From Candidatus Iainarchaeum sp. (GTDB lineage: Archaea; Micrarchaeota; Micrarchaeia; Burarchaeales; Fermentimicrarchaeaceae), in assembly GCA_028714235.1 (NCBI GenBank), contig JAQTMQ010000006.1:1-44236 (forward strand): a DNA stretch of 44,236 bases. The letters are read 5' to 3'. Under the pieces are notes generated by a model. That model searched no databases and was not told the origin of the DNA. It saw nothing but the letters and a program-made list of their open reading frames with translations. Shown here one piece after another: positions 17,706-26,809 of the stretch (the stretch's first letter is position 1; the number at the start of each line of letters is the position of its first letter). The position numbers were made by a program, and so were the translations under genes.

Positions 17706-18176
17706 ATGAACGACGGCAAGGCGATTGCGATTGTGCGCGTGCGCGGAACCACGGGCGTCTCGCCAGAGGTGCGCGACGGCATGGCGTTCCTCGGGCTTAC
17801 GCGCGTCAACCACTGCGTCGTGGTGAGGAGGACGCCGAGCGTTTCCGGCACCCTTGACGCGGTGAAGGACTACGTGACGTGGGGAGAGGTTGACGCGGGA
17901 ACGCTTGCGCAGATGATTGAGCGCAAGGGGCGGCTCGAGGGCGACAGGAAGGTGAGCGACGCGTACGTGAAGGCGTCCGGCTTCGCCTCGTTTGCCGCGC
18001 TCTCCGAGAAGGTGGTTTCCGGGGAGGCAGAGCTGTCCTCGGTCAGGGGGATGAAGAAGCCGTTCAGGCTTCACCCGCCGAGGAAGGGCTACCGCTCCGT
18101 GAAGAGAAAGTTTCCGTCGGGCGCGCTCGGCAACCGCGGCGCGGAAATCGGCGAGCTGCTGAAAAGGATGATTTGA
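17706..18176 (+). CDS. rpl30: ribosomal protein L30
   Basis: MNDGKAIAIVRVRGTTGVSPEVRDGMAFLGLTRVNHCVVVRRTPSVSGTLDAVKDYVTWGEVD. Confidence 0.94.
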   Translation: MNDGKAIAIVRVRGTTGVSPEVRDGMAFLGLTRVNHCVVVRRTPSVSGTLDAVKDYVTWGEVDAGTLAQMIERKGRLEGDRKVSDAYVKASGFASFAALSEKVVSGEAELSSVRGMKKPFRLHPPRKGYRSVKRKFPSGALGNRGAEIGELLKRMI

Positions 18177-18189
18177 CCTGGTGATGTTC

Positions 18190-18612
18190 ATGGCGGTCAG
18201 GCACAGGAAACGGAGCAGGCACAAGTACCCGGGCACCCGCAAATGGGGCCGCGGGAACATAAAGCACGGCAGGGGCAAGGGGTCGCGCGGAGGCAAGGGC
18301 TTCGCGGGCTCAAGCAAGCACAAGTGGATACAGATAATCACGAAGTACCCCGGCCACTTCGGCCGCGAATCCATGAGGTCGCTCAAGCCGAAGCGGAAGG
18401 CTTTAAACCTTTGGGAAATCAACAGGATGGCGCTTGCGGGAAAATTCGGCGCGCCGGAAGGCGGCAGGTACAAGGCGGAACTCGCCGGCTACAAGGTTCT
18501 CGGCTGCGGCGACATCGGAGTTGCGGCGGTAGTCACCGCGGACGCGTTCTCCGGCCGCGCCGCCGAGAAAATCGCGAAGGCGGGCGGGGAGGCGAAGGCC
18601 GCCCCGCAGTGA
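18190..18612 (+). CDS. rpl15: ribosomal protein L15
   Basis: MAVRHRKRSRHKYPGTRKWGRGNIKHGRGKGSRGGKGFAGSSKHKW. Confidence 0.92.
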   Translation: MAVRHRKRSRHKYPGTRKWGRGNIKHGRGKGSRGGKGFAGSSKHKWIQIITKYPGHFGRESMRSLKPKRKALNLWEINRMALAGKFGAPEGGRYKAELAGYKVLGCGDIGVAAVVTADAFSGRAAEKIAKAGGEAKAAPQ

Positions 18613-18652
18613 AGCGCGGCCAAGGCGGAAGCCGAGGAAGGCTGGTGGGATT

Positions 18653-20116
18653 ATGAGCACGTGCACCCTTGAATTCATGCGCCCGGTCATCCGCCTCCTT
18701 CCCGAGGTCAGGAAGCCCCCGCGCATCCCGACGCTCAACGAGAAGCTCCTCTGGACGCTCGTGGGGCTGGTCATATTCTTCGTCATGTACCACGTCTACC
18801 CGGTGGGCGTGCAGAGGATTACGAGCTCCCAGTACGAGTTCATGCAGATAATCTTCGCAAGCAAGATAGGCTCGCTCATAACCGCGGGAATCGGCCCCAT
18901 CGTGCTCGCGTCAATCTTCCTGCAGCTTTTCGCGGGCGCGAAGCTCATCAACGTGGACATGCGCGACACGAAGCACAAGGAGCTTTTCTCAGGAACGCAG
19001 AAAATGCTCGCGATACTGCTGTCCTTCTTCGAGGCCGGCGTCTACGTCTACACCGGCGCGGTTCCGGTCCTTGCGGGCGGAAACCCGCTGCTCACGCAGG
19101 CAATCGTCGCACTCCAGCTCGCGATGGGCTCCATAATCCTCCTTTACATGGACGAGGTGCTCTCCAAGTACGGCATCGGCTCCGGGATAAGCCTGTTCAT
19201 CGCGGCCGGGGTCTCGCTCGCGGTGGTCCAGGGAACGCTCGGCATGGGCGGGCAAGGCCTGCTCCCGATGGCAATCGACGCGATAAACAGCGGGGGGGCG
19301 GACGCGATACCCAAGGCGCTCCTCGCATTCCTGCCGCTCATCTTCACGCTCGTCGTGTTCGCGGCGTCGGTTTACGCGGAAGGCATGAAAGTCGAGATTC
19401 CGCTCGCTTTCGAGCGGGCGCGCGGGTTCGGGGGAAGGTTCCCGATAAAGTTCCTGTACGTCTCAAACCTCCCGGTCATCCTCGCGTCCGCGCTCATGAT
19501 GAACATGAGCTTCTTCACCGGAAGCGTGCTCGCCCCGATGAAATTCGAAATCGGCGGCGTGAACGTCTTCAACACCATCGTCACGGTTGACCAGAACAGG
19601 CAGGTCACGGGCGGGCTCGTCTACCTCTTCACGCACACGTTCTACAACCCCCTCCTCATCGGCGGCTACGAGACCTACGTCAACCTGATACTGACCGGCT
19701 CGTCCAGCCTCGTGGTGCCGTTCGTAGGCACGCTGGCCGTGCCCGAAATCGCGCACATGGCTGTATACGTCCTGTTCTACGTGGCGCTTTGCATCGTGTT
19801 CGGGAGGTTCTGGATTGAGACGACCGGTATGGACTCGCAAAGCGTCGCCGAGCAGTTGCAGCAGTCCGGGCTTTCCATTCCCGGCTACAGGCGCGACCCC
19901 CGCATAGTCAAGGGCAGGCTGGATTTCTACATTCCGACCATCACGATTCTCGGAAGCATGTTCGTCGGGCTCCTCGCCGCGTTCGCCGACCTCACGGGCG
20001 CGCTCGGCACCGGGACCGGAATCCTCCTGACAGTCGGCATCCTCTACAAGTTTTACGAGCAGCTTTCCACCGCGAGGATATTCGACCTCTACCCGGACCT
20101 GAAGAAGCTGATGTGA
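18653..20116 (+). CDS. secY: preprotein translocase subunit SecY
   Basis: 487 aa polytopic; KLLWTLVGLVIFFVMYHVYPVGV...SKIGSLITAGIGPIVLASIFLQLFAGAKLINVDM...IGSGISLFIAAGV. Confidence 0.95.
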   Translation: MSTCTLEFMRPVIRLLPEVRKPPRIPTLNEKLLWTLVGLVIFFVMYHVYPVGVQRITSSQYEFMQIIFASKIGSLITAGIGPIVLASIFLQLFAGAKLINVDMRDTKHKELFSGTQKMLAILLSFFEAGVYVYTGAVPVLAGGNPLLTQAIVALQLAMGSIILLYMDEVLSKYGIGSGISLFIAAGVSLAVVQGTLGMGGQGLLPMAIDAINSGGADAIPKALLAFLPLIFTLVVFAASVYAEGMKVEIPLAFERARGFGGRFPIKFLYVSNLPVILASALMMNMSFFTGSVLAPMKFEIGGVNVFNTIVTVDQNRQVTGGLVYLFTHTFYNPLLIGGYETYVNLILTGSSSLVVPFVGTLAVPEIAHMAVYVLFYVALCIVFGRFWIETTGMDSQSVAEQLQQSGLSIPGYRRDPRIVKGRLDFYIPTITILGSMFVGLLAAFADLTGALGTGTGILLTVGILYKFYEQLSTARIFDLYPDLKKLM

Positions 20117-20121
20117 TCCGC

Positions 20122-20670
20122 ATGATTATCGTGATGGGAATCCCGGGCGCGGGAAAAACGACCGTCCTCTCCGAAACCCTCAGGCAGGCGAAGGGGTGGC
20201 GGGCAATCAACTGGGGCGACAGGATGCTCGAGCTCGCCGCGGCGAAAGGGTTCGCGAAAGGGCGCGACGAAATCAGGAAGCTTCCCGTCGAAAGGCAGGC
20301 CGAGCTGCAGGCCGCGGTCGCGGACTCGCTCGCGCGCGAGGAAGGGAAATTCGTTCTCGACACGCACTGCTCAATCAACACGCCGAAAGGCTACCTTCCC
20401 GGCCTCCCGTACGGCGTCCTCGGAAAGCTTCCAGTGGAGCGCTTCGTCCTCATCGAGGCCCCGGCCGAAAGCATCATCGCGCGCAGGCGGAAGGACGCGA
20501 CGCGCGCAAGGGACGCGCAGGCCGCTGAAGCGGTGGCCGAGCAGCTGTTCGTCAACAAGGCGCTCGTCTGCGCGTATGCGGCATTCAAGGGCGCGCCCGT
20601 CGCCTTCGTGAAAAACGAGGACGGGAAGCTTTCCGCCGCGGTGGAAGCGCTGAGGGCGCTTTTGGGGTGA
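20122..20670 (+). CDS. adkA: archaeal adenylate kinase
   Basis: MIIVMGIPGAGKTTVLSETLRQAKGWRAINWGDRMLELA...VLDTHCSINTPKGYLPGLP. Confidence 0.92.
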   Translation: MIIVMGIPGAGKTTVLSETLRQAKGWRAINWGDRMLELAAAKGFAKGRDEIRKLPVERQAELQAAVADSLAREEGKFVLDTHCSINTPKGYLPGLPYGVLGKLPVERFVLIEAPAESIIARRRKDATRARDAQAAEAVAEQLFVNKALVCAYAAFKGAPVAFVKNEDGKLSAAVEALRALLG

Positions 20671-20674
20671 ACGG

Positions 20675-21190
20675 ATGTCCTTCTCAAGCGACCCGACTTT
20701 CGCGTTCTTCGCAATCACGCTCACGGCGCTGGCCTACGCCTCGCTTTCCAACTTCCTTTTGAGGAGGTTCGGGAACAGGAGGCGGCAGAAGGAAATCCAG
20801 GCCGAAATAAACCGGATTAACAGGGCGGCGCAGGAGGCCTCGCGCAAGGGCAAGGCGGCGCCCCACCCGGAAGGCGAAACCGAGCATGGGGAGCTGTTGA
20901 AGCTCGTCCAGGAGTCGCTCATGCTCCAGATGAAGCCGCTCGTCGGGACGCTCGCCGCCTTCTTCCTCATCAGCGCCGGGCTCAGGGCCGCGTTCCCCGA
21001 CTTCAAGGTGGTGCTCGCGTTCCACATCCCGGTCTTCATCCAGAACCTCCAGAATTTCCCGAACTGGAGGGACACGTTCGGCGTAATCGGCTGGTTCCTG
21101 ATTGCCGCTATCGTCAGCGGGCTCGTGATACAGTTCGTCGCCGACAGGTTCCTGCCCGACGGGGCGGAAAAGGCGAAGCAGGCGAAATGA
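20675..21190 (+). CDS. EMC3/TMCO1-family (DUF106) membrane insertase
   Basis: Position between adk and L34e/cmk; N-terminal TM plus coiled linker plus TMs; LQMKPLVGTLAAFFLI. Confidence 0.82.
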   Translation: MSFSSDPTFAFFAITLTALAYASLSNFLLRRFGNRRRQKEIQAEINRINRAAQEASRKGKAAPHPEGETEHGELLKLVQESLMLQMKPLVGTLAAFFLISAGLRAAFPDFKVVLAFHIPVFIQNLQNFPNWRDTFGVIGWFLIAAIVSGLVIQFVADRFLPDGAEKAKQAK

Positions 21191-21217
21191 GGAACTCGGT
21201 TTTGGCAGGTGTTTGCA

Positions 21218-21541
21218 ATGGTGTCGCGGAAAAACAGGTCGCAGTCGAAAAAGCTCGTGTACAGGCGCGCGCCATCCGGAAGGGTCGCCTCAATCTACAA
21301 GGGCGGCCGCGCCAAGCCGGCGAAATGCGGGGCCTGCGGCGCGCTTCTCGGCGGAATCAAGTCCGCCCGCCGCGCGTCCAAGAGCGAGCGCGTCCCGTCG
21401 CGCCCGTTCGCGGGCCAGCTTTGCGGCGCATGCGTCCGCGGGCTCGTGAAGGCGAAGGCGCGCGTCCGCGCGGGCGCCGCGAAGCCGGAGGACTACCGCT
21501 TCGCGCAGCGCGAGATGATGAAGTCGGTGAAAAAGATATGA
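21218..21541 (+). CDS. rpl34e: ribosomal protein L34e
   Basis: KLVYRRAPSGRVASIYKGGRAKPAKCGACGALLGGI...RPFAGQLCGACVRGLVK. Confidence 0.9.
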   Translation: MVSRKNRSQSKKLVYRRAPSGRVASIYKGGRAKPAKCGACGALLGGIKSARRASKSERVPSRPFAGQLCGACVRGLVKAKARVRAGAAKPEDYRFAQREMMKSVKKI

Positions 21542-22068
21542 TTGTCTCGGTTTCAGGGCTCTCGGGGTGCGGCAAGAACTCGGTAGGCGAAGCCGTGGCG
21601 AGGAAGCTCGGGCTCCGCGCCGTGCAGGCGTCCTTCAAGGACGAGGCGAAAAGGCTCGGCGTAACGCTGATGGAGCTCCAGGAGATGGCGGAAAAGGACA
21701 AGGAGTTCGACCTCAAGCTCGACAGGCACGTCGTGGACGAGGCATCCAAGGGCGGCTGCGTCGTGATGACCTGGCTCGGCCCCTGGATGGTGAAGGGCGC
21801 GGACCTCCGGGTATGGCTGAACGCGGGCGAGGAGGAGCGCGCGGCGCGCATCTCGAAGCGCGACGGGATGGGCCCGCAGGAGGCGCTGAGGCACGTGCGC
21901 GAAAGGGACGGCGAGAACCGGGCGCGCTACAAGAAATATTACGGGATAGACATCCTCGACCACTCCATTTTCGACCTCGAGATAAACACGGCCGCGTTTT
22001 CGCCGGAGGCGTCCGCGGAGATAATCGCGTGCGCGGCGAGGCAGCAGAAGAATCAGGGCAGGCAGTGA
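21538..22068 (+). CDS. cmk: cytidylate kinase
   Basis: MIVSVSGLSGCGKNSVGEAVARKLGLRAVQASFKDEAKRLGV...RKRDG-like lid; ATGA overlap with L34e. Confidence 0.88.
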   Translation: MIVSVSGLSGCGKNSVGEAVARKLGLRAVQASFKDEAKRLGVTLMELQEMAEKDKEFDLKLDRHVVDEASKGGCVVMTWLGPWMVKGADLRVWLNAGEEERAARISKRDGMGPQEALRHVRERDGENRARYKKYYGIDILDHSIFDLEINTAAFSPEASAEIIACAARQQKNQGRQ

Positions 22069-22085
22069 CGTTCGCAGGTGGTGTC

Positions 22086-22328
22086 ATGGTTTCAATCGAG
22101 AACGGAAGGGTGTGCGTCAAGACGGCCGGAAGGGACGCGGGGCGCATTTGCGTGATAACGAGCGTCGTCGACGAGAATTTCGCCAAGGTGCTTTGCGCGG
22201 GAAGGAAGGCGAAGCGCAAGGTCAACGTCCGCCACATAGAGCCCCTCCCGCAGAAAATGGACGTGAAGGGAAGCGACGAGGAGACCGTGAAGGCGCTCGC
22301 CGCGATGGAGGCGGAGATGAAGGCGTGA
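22086..22328 (+). CDS. rpl14e: ribosomal protein L14e
   Basis: MVSIENGRVCVKTAGRDAGRICVITSVVDENFAKVLCAGRKAKRKVNVRHIEPLP. Confidence 0.92.
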   Translation: MVSIENGRVCVKTAGRDAGRICVITSVVDENFAKVLCAGRKAKRKVNVRHIEPLPQKMDVKGSDEETVKALAAMEAEMKA

Positions 22329-23305
22329 AGCTCAAGGTGGAAGAGGAAACGGACCCCGCTTGCGGGAAGCCGCCCAAGGAGAGGACGGTCGAGGAGCTCG
22401 TCGAGCTCGGCTTCGCGGTGATGGACAAGCCCGCCGGCCCGTCCTCGCACGAGGTGGACGCGTTCGCGCGCAAAATCCTGGGCGCGAGGAAAAGCGGCCA
22501 CGCGGGAACGCTTGACCCGAACGTCACCGGCGTCCTCCCGGTCGCCTTCAACTCGGCGACCAAGGCGCTCGGCTTCCTCCTCGCACGCTCGCAAAAGGAA
22601 TACGTCGGGATAATCCAGTTCCACCGGGAAGTGGCCGGGGAGGACGTGCGGAAAGCCTTCAAATGCTTCACGGGCGACATAACGCAGCTGCCGCCGCTGA
22701 GGAGCGCGGTCCGCCGACGGGAAAGGAAGAGAAAGGTTTATTACCTAGAACCCTTAGAATATTTAGGCTCTGAGGTTCTCTTCCTCGTCGGATGCGAAGC
22801 AGGCACTTACGTGCGAAAGCTGTGTTTTGACATGGGGCGATTCCTCGGGTGCGGGGCGAACATGCTCGAGCTCCGCCGGACGAGGGTGGGGCCAATCACG
22901 GAGCAGTCGGCCGTGACGCTCCAGGACCTGACGGATGCCGTGTGGCTCTGGAAGGAGAGAGGCGACGAACGCGAGATGCGGCGCTGCCTGCATCCCATCG
23001 AGGACGCGGTCGCCCTGAAAAGGATTGCGCTCCGCGATTCCGCGGTCGACGCCGTCTGCATGGGCGCGCAGCTGAGGATGCCCGGAATCGCGCGGCTCGA
23101 CGAAGGGATTTCGGCGGGCGAGACGGTGGCGTTGATGACGCTCAAGGGCGAGCTCGTCGCCGTGGCGGAGGCCGCGGCGGGCTCGGGCGCGCTTTTGCGC
23201 GAAGGGAAAGGCGAGGCGGCGAAGACGCTTCGCGTAATAATGAAGGCGGGGACGTATCCCCGGATGTGGAAGACGAAGGCGGATGAACCGGCTAAGGTTT
23301 CTTAG
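22325..23305 (+). CDS. cbf5: H/ACA RNP pseudouridine synthase Cbf5 (TruB family)
   Basis: VMDKPAGPSSHEVDAFARKILGARKSGHAGTLDPNVTGVLPVAFNSATKAL...; C-terminal PUA. GTG start overlaps L14e stop. Confidence 0.94.
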   Translation: MKLKVEEETDPACGKPPKERTVEELVELGFAVMDKPAGPSSHEVDAFARKILGARKSGHAGTLDPNVTGVLPVAFNSATKALGFLLARSQKEYVGIIQFHREVAGEDVRKAFKCFTGDITQLPPLRSAVRRRERKRKVYYLEPLEYLGSEVLFLVGCEAGTYVRKLCFDMGRFLGCGANMLELRRTRVGPITEQSAVTLQDLTDAVWLWKERGDEREMRRCLHPIEDAVALKRIALRDSAVDAVCMGAQLRMPGIARLDEGISAGETVALMTLKGELVAVAEAAAGSGALLREGKGEAAKTLRVIMKAGTYPRMWKTKADEPAKVS

Positions 23306-23421
23306 CCGGGGTGGCAGAACCTGGTAACGCGCACGCCTGGAATGAAGGACCGGCGGTCCTTTCAAAACCCCAGTAAGCGTGTTCCCGCGAGGGATTATGG
23401 GTTCAAATCCCATCCCCGGCG
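23305..23421 (+). tRNA. tRNA-Ser(GGA), class II, with ~33-nt anticodon-loop intron (~23343-23375)
   Basis: GCCGGGG...CCCCGGC acceptor, G73; anticodon stem CACGC/GCGTG, loop C-T-GGA-A|intron|A; long variable arm TTCCCGCGAGGGA; T-arm ATGGG-TTCAAAT-CCCAT. Intron contains perfect hairpin AAGGACC-GGC-GGTCCTT. Mature 84 nt. Confidence 0.88.
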
Positions 23422-23457
23422 TCCACCTCGGTCAGTCCAGCAGGAAGGTGAAGTTTC

Positions 23458-24081
23458 ATGGCGAAGACGGAAAAAAAGCCGGCCGGAAAGGACGCGGGCG
23501 CGCCCAGCGCAGCCCAGCGCAAGGTCGTTTCGAAAACCGGAGCGGAAATCAGGGGCATCGTGCGCATTGCCGGGAAAGACATGGCGGGCGAAATGCCGCT
23601 CTCGCGCGCCCTCGTGCGCGTGAAAGGGGTCGGCGAAAGGCTCGCCCCGGTCTGCAACGCCGTGATATCGCGCGAGCTAAAGATTCCCGGCGACATTTAC
23701 GTGGGGGAACTTTCCGAGGAGCAGATTGACAGGATTGAAGGAATCCTCTCGACCCCCCAGAAATACGGCGTGCCGGTCTGGATGACGAACAGGCGCAAGG
23801 ACGTGGAGACCGGCCTTGACAAGCACCTCATCGGCACCGACTTGACGTTCACAGTGAGGCAGGACATCGACCGCGAGAAAAACATGAACTCGTGGATAGG
23901 CTACAGGCACAACTACGGGCAGAAAGTCCGCGGGCAGCACACGAGGACGACCGGCCGCGCGGGCATGACCGTCGGGGTGCTGAGGAAGGCAATCCTCGCA
24001 AAGCAGGGAGCAGCCGCCGCGGCGCCGGCATCGGGCGCGCCGGCAGCAGCCGCGCCCGCGAAGAAGGAGGAGAAAAAGTAG
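23458..24081 (+). CDS. rps13: ribosomal protein S13
   Basis: RGIVRIAGKDMAGEMPLSRALVRVKGVGERLAPVCNAVI...YRHNYGQKVRGQHTRTTGRAGMTVGV; Ala/Pro-rich tail. Confidence 0.95.
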   Translation: MAKTEKKPAGKDAGAPSAAQRKVVSKTGAEIRGIVRIAGKDMAGEMPLSRALVRVKGVGERLAPVCNAVISRELKIPGDIYVGELSEEQIDRIEGILSTPQKYGVPVWMTNRRKDVETGLDKHLIGTDLTFTVRQDIDREKNMNSWIGYRHNYGQKVRGQHTRTTGRAGMTVGVLRKAILAKQGAAAAAPASGAPAAAAPAKKEEKK

Positions 24082-24092
24082 GGTGATGGTTG

Positions 24093-24695
24093 ATGGGGGA
24101 TCCTAGGAGGCTGAAGCCCAAATACGAGACGCCGAAAAAGGTCTGGAGCAAGGAACGCATAGAGGAGGAAAGCAAGCTCATCGAGGAATACGGGCTCAAG
24201 AACATGCGCGAAGTCTGGATTGCGCAGAAAGAGGTCCGCAAAATCAGGCGCGAGGCGAGGAAGCTTCTCTCGCTCGGAGAAAAAGGCGCAGAGGAGGCGC
24301 GCCCCCTCATCGCGAAATGTGCGCGCCTCGGATACGTGAAGGACGGGAGCGCGGGCCTCGACGCGCTTCTCGCGCTCGGCGTCCGCGACGTGCTCGACAG
24401 GAGGCTTGAGACGCGCGTCATAAAGCGGGGCCTCGCCCGCAGCATCGCGCAGGGCAGGCAGCTCATCGCGCACGGCTTCATCTCGGTTGCCGGAAGGAAG
24501 GTGAGCGCGCCCGGCTACATCGTCCCGGTTTCCGAAGAGCAGACGGTAACGTACTTCAAGGCGATAGACCTGAACGCGCCGGTCATGGCGCAGAAGCGCG
24601 CGGCAGGCGCGGAAGCAAAGACCCCCGAAGCGGAGGCGGCAGCGCAGGCGCCCACGGCGCCCGAGGCGGCCGCGCCCGCGGAAGCGGCGAGCTGA
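24093..24695 (+). CDS. rps4: ribosomal protein S4
   Basis: MGDPRRLKPKYETPKKVWSKERIEEESKLIEEYGLKNMREVWIAQKEVRKIRREARKLLSLG; Ala/Pro/Glu-rich tail. Confidence 0.95.
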   Translation: MGDPRRLKPKYETPKKVWSKERIEEESKLIEEYGLKNMREVWIAQKEVRKIRREARKLLSLGEKGAEEARPLIAKCARLGYVKDGSAGLDALLALGVRDVLDRRLETRVIKRGLARSIAQGRQLIAHGFISVAGRKVSAPGYIVPVSEEQTVTYFKAIDLNAPVMAQKRAAGAEAKTPEAEAAAQAPTAPEAAAPAEAAS

Positions 24696-24709
24696 AAAGG
24701 TGATTGAAA

Positions 24710-25219
24710 GTGGCAGAAGAGGAAGCAAAGGAAGTGAAGCAGGCCGCCGAACCGGCCGCCGAGCCGGCGAAGGCGCCGGAGGCGGAACAGGCCCCGGCGC
24801 CCACGGTCGCGGAGCTGCAGGAGAAGAGGCGCAGGAGCGACAGGTGGGGCGTCGCGCACATCTACTCGTCGAAAAACAACACCATCATCACGATAACCGA
24901 CTTGAGCGGGGCGGAAACGATCGCCAAGGCGAGCGGCGGCATGATAGTGAAGGCCGACCGCGAGGAGGGCTCCCCGTACGCGGCGATGCAGGCCGCGTTC
25001 AGGGCGTCCTCGCGCGCGAAAGAACTCGGGGTAACCGCGCTCCACGTGCGCATCCGCGCGCCCGGCGGGCACGGCGCGAAGACGCCCGGCCCCGGCGCGC
25101 AGGCAGTCGTCCGCGCGCTCGCGCGCTCAGGCATACGCATAGGCAAGATTGAGGACGTCACCCCGATTCCGACGGACACCACGAAGAGGCCTGGCGGAAG
25201 GAGGGGCAGGAGGGTGTAA
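24710..25219 (+). CDS. rps11: ribosomal protein S11 with acidic Ala/Pro N-terminal extension
   Basis: [52 protein letters not shown]...[35 protein letters not shown] start. Confidence 0.94.
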   Translation: MAEEEAKEVKQAAEPAAEPAKAPEAEQAPAPTVAELQEKRRRSDRWGVAHIYSSKNNTIITITDLSGAETIAKASGGMIVKADREEGSPYAAMQAAFRASSRAKELGVTALHVRIRAPGGHGAKTPGPGAQAVVRALARSGIRIGKIEDVTPIPTDTTKRPGGRRGRRV

Positions 25220-25220
25220 A

Positions 25221-25796
25221 ATGCAGCTTGAGGTTTCCAAGAGCACGGACAAGGAGCTTTCGTTCGCCGCGAGCGGCGTATCCGTCGCCCTCATGAACGC
25301 GCTCCGCCGCCTGGGCATGAGCTCCATTCCCGTTTTCGGGATAGACAAGGTGACGTTCTACGAGAACGACACGTCCCTCTTCGACGAATACGTCGCGAAC
25401 AGGATAGGGCTCGTCCCGATAAAGACGCCGGAAGGCTACAAGGCGGGCGAATCCATCCTGTTCTCGCTGGACAAGAGCACCCCTGGAACCGTCAACTCCA
25501 AGGCGCTGAAAAGCAGCGACGCGAAAGTGGCCGTCGCGAACAACGACATCCCGATAATCAAGCTCTCGGAAGGCCAGCAGCTCAGGCTTGAGGCGCAGGC
25601 GCGCCTCGGCACGGCGAAAGAGCACGCGCGCTTCCAGCCAGGCCTCATCGCCTACGGGAAAGAGGGCGACGGGTTCGCGGTCACGGTGGAATCCTTCGGC
25701 CAGATGAAGGCCAAGGAGATGGTAGTCCGCGCGGCGGAAATGATTGGGGAAAAGCTCGGGGAGCTGAAGGAGGCGGTGAAGAAGGAGAAGGAGTGA
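25221..25796 (+). CDS. rpoD: RNA polymerase subunit D (compact)
   Basis: VSVALMNALRRLGMSSIPVFGIDKVTFYENDTSLFDEYVANRIGLVPIKTP; alpha-like subunit. Confidence 0.92.
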   Translation: MQLEVSKSTDKELSFAASGVSVALMNALRRLGMSSIPVFGIDKVTFYENDTSLFDEYVANRIGLVPIKTPEGYKAGESILFSLDKSTPGTVNSKALKSSDAKVAVANNDIPIIKLSEGQQLRLEAQARLGTAKEHARFQPGLIAYGKEGDGFAVTVESFGQMKAKEMVVRAAEMIGEKLGELKEAVKKEKE

Positions 25797-25806
25797 CGCG
25801 TCATTC

Positions 25807-25965
25807 GCGGGGGTGCCGGAGCTAGGCCAAACGGGCAGGACTGAGGAGGCCCTTTTCTTTCCTCTGAAATCGGCGCAAAGAAAAGCGCCTGCGGAAAAGA
25901 AAGGAAAGGAAGCCTCGGAACTCCTGTGCCTTAGGGCTGCGCGAGTTCAAATCTCGTCCCCCGCA
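25807..25965 (+). tRNA. tRNA-Leu(GAG), class II, with ~74-nt anticodon-loop intron (~25847-25920)
   Basis: GCGGGGG/CCCCCGC acceptor, A73; anticodon stem CAGGA/TCCTG, loop C-T-GAG-G; variable arm TGCC..GGCT; T-arm GCGAG-TTCAAAT-CTCGT; intron holds GGCGC...GCGCC hairpin. Confidence 0.87.
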
Positions 25966-25997
25966 TTAAAGGTTCATGGTTTATTGACGGTGATTTG

Positions 25998-26357
25998 ATG
26001 AAGAGAGGCCCTGAAAGCAAGCCAACGCGGGAACTGGTCATCTTCCTTGAGAAGGCGGCGAAGAAAAGCGGCGCGCCAATCTGGATGTCGGTAGCCGAAA
26101 AGATTTCCGGCCCGCGCAGGAACCGCGCCGCGGTCAACGTCGGGAAAATCGGGAAAATCGTCAACGGCGGCGAAACGGTCGTCGTCCCGGGAAAGCTCTT
26201 GTCCGGGGGCGCAATCGCGAAGCCCGTGACGGTGGCCGCGTTCTCGGCGTCCAAGGCCGCGGCGGACAAGCTCGCGCAGGCGGGCGGAAAATACGTTACG
26301 CTCAGGCAGCTCGTGGAATCCAACCCGAAGGGGTCAAGAGTCGTGATTATCCAGTAA
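25998..26357 (+). CDS. rpl18e: ribosomal protein L18e
   Basis: LVIFLEKAAKKSGAPIWMSVAEKISGPRRNRAAVNVGKIGKIVNGGETVVVPGKLLSGG. Confidence 0.93.
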   Translation: MKRGPESKPTRELVIFLEKAAKKSGAPIWMSVAEKISGPRRNRAAVNVGKIGKIVNGGETVVVPGKLLSGGAIAKPVTVAAFSASKAAADKLAQAGGKYVTLRQLVESNPKGSRVVIIQ

Positions 26358-26367
26358 GGTGATGTTG

Positions 26368-26793
26368 ATGAAGGTCGTGGACGGCGAAAACCTGATACTC
26401 GGCCGCGCCGCGTCGGGCGTGGCGAAGCTCCTGCTCAACGGCGAGGAGGTCGCGGTCGTGAACGCTGACAAGATGGTGATAAGCGGCCGGATGCCCTACC
26501 TCCTGGAAAAATACAGGCACAGGAGGGACATGAAGAACAAGGCGAACCCGGACAACTCGCCGAAATGGCCGCGCAGGCCCGACCTTTTCGTGAGGAGGAT
26601 AATCCGCGGCATGCTGCCGTTCGACAAGCCGCGCGGGAGGGCCGCGTTCAAGCGCCTCTCCGTGTTCCCGGACGTTCCGGGCGAGGTGAAGGCGGCCGAG
26701 CGCGTCACGCTCCCGGGGGCCAACGCCGAAAAGCTCGAAACGGGGTACCACACCGTCGCCGCGCTGTGCAGGGGGCTCGGCTTCAATTATTAG
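26368..26793 (+). CDS. rpl13: ribosomal protein L13
   Basis: MKVVDGENLILGRAASGVAKLLLNGEEVAVVNADKMVISGRMPYLLEKY. Confidence 0.94.
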   Translation: MKVVDGENLILGRAASGVAKLLLNGEEVAVVNADKMVISGRMPYLLEKYRHRRDMKNKANPDNSPKWPRRPDLFVRRIIRGMLPFDKPRGRAAFKRLSVFPDVPGEVKAAERVTLPGANAEKLETGYHTVAALCRGLGFNY

Positions 26794-26809
26794 GGATTCA
26801 GGGTGATTC

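Noticed and set aside
21187-21537. N-terminal extension of the cmk ORF
   Set aside because: Overlaps L34e in another frame; Cmk begins at ATG 21538.
25813-25998. 61-aa + ORF over the tRNA-Leu
   Set aside because: Entirely explained by the intron-containing tRNA-Leu.
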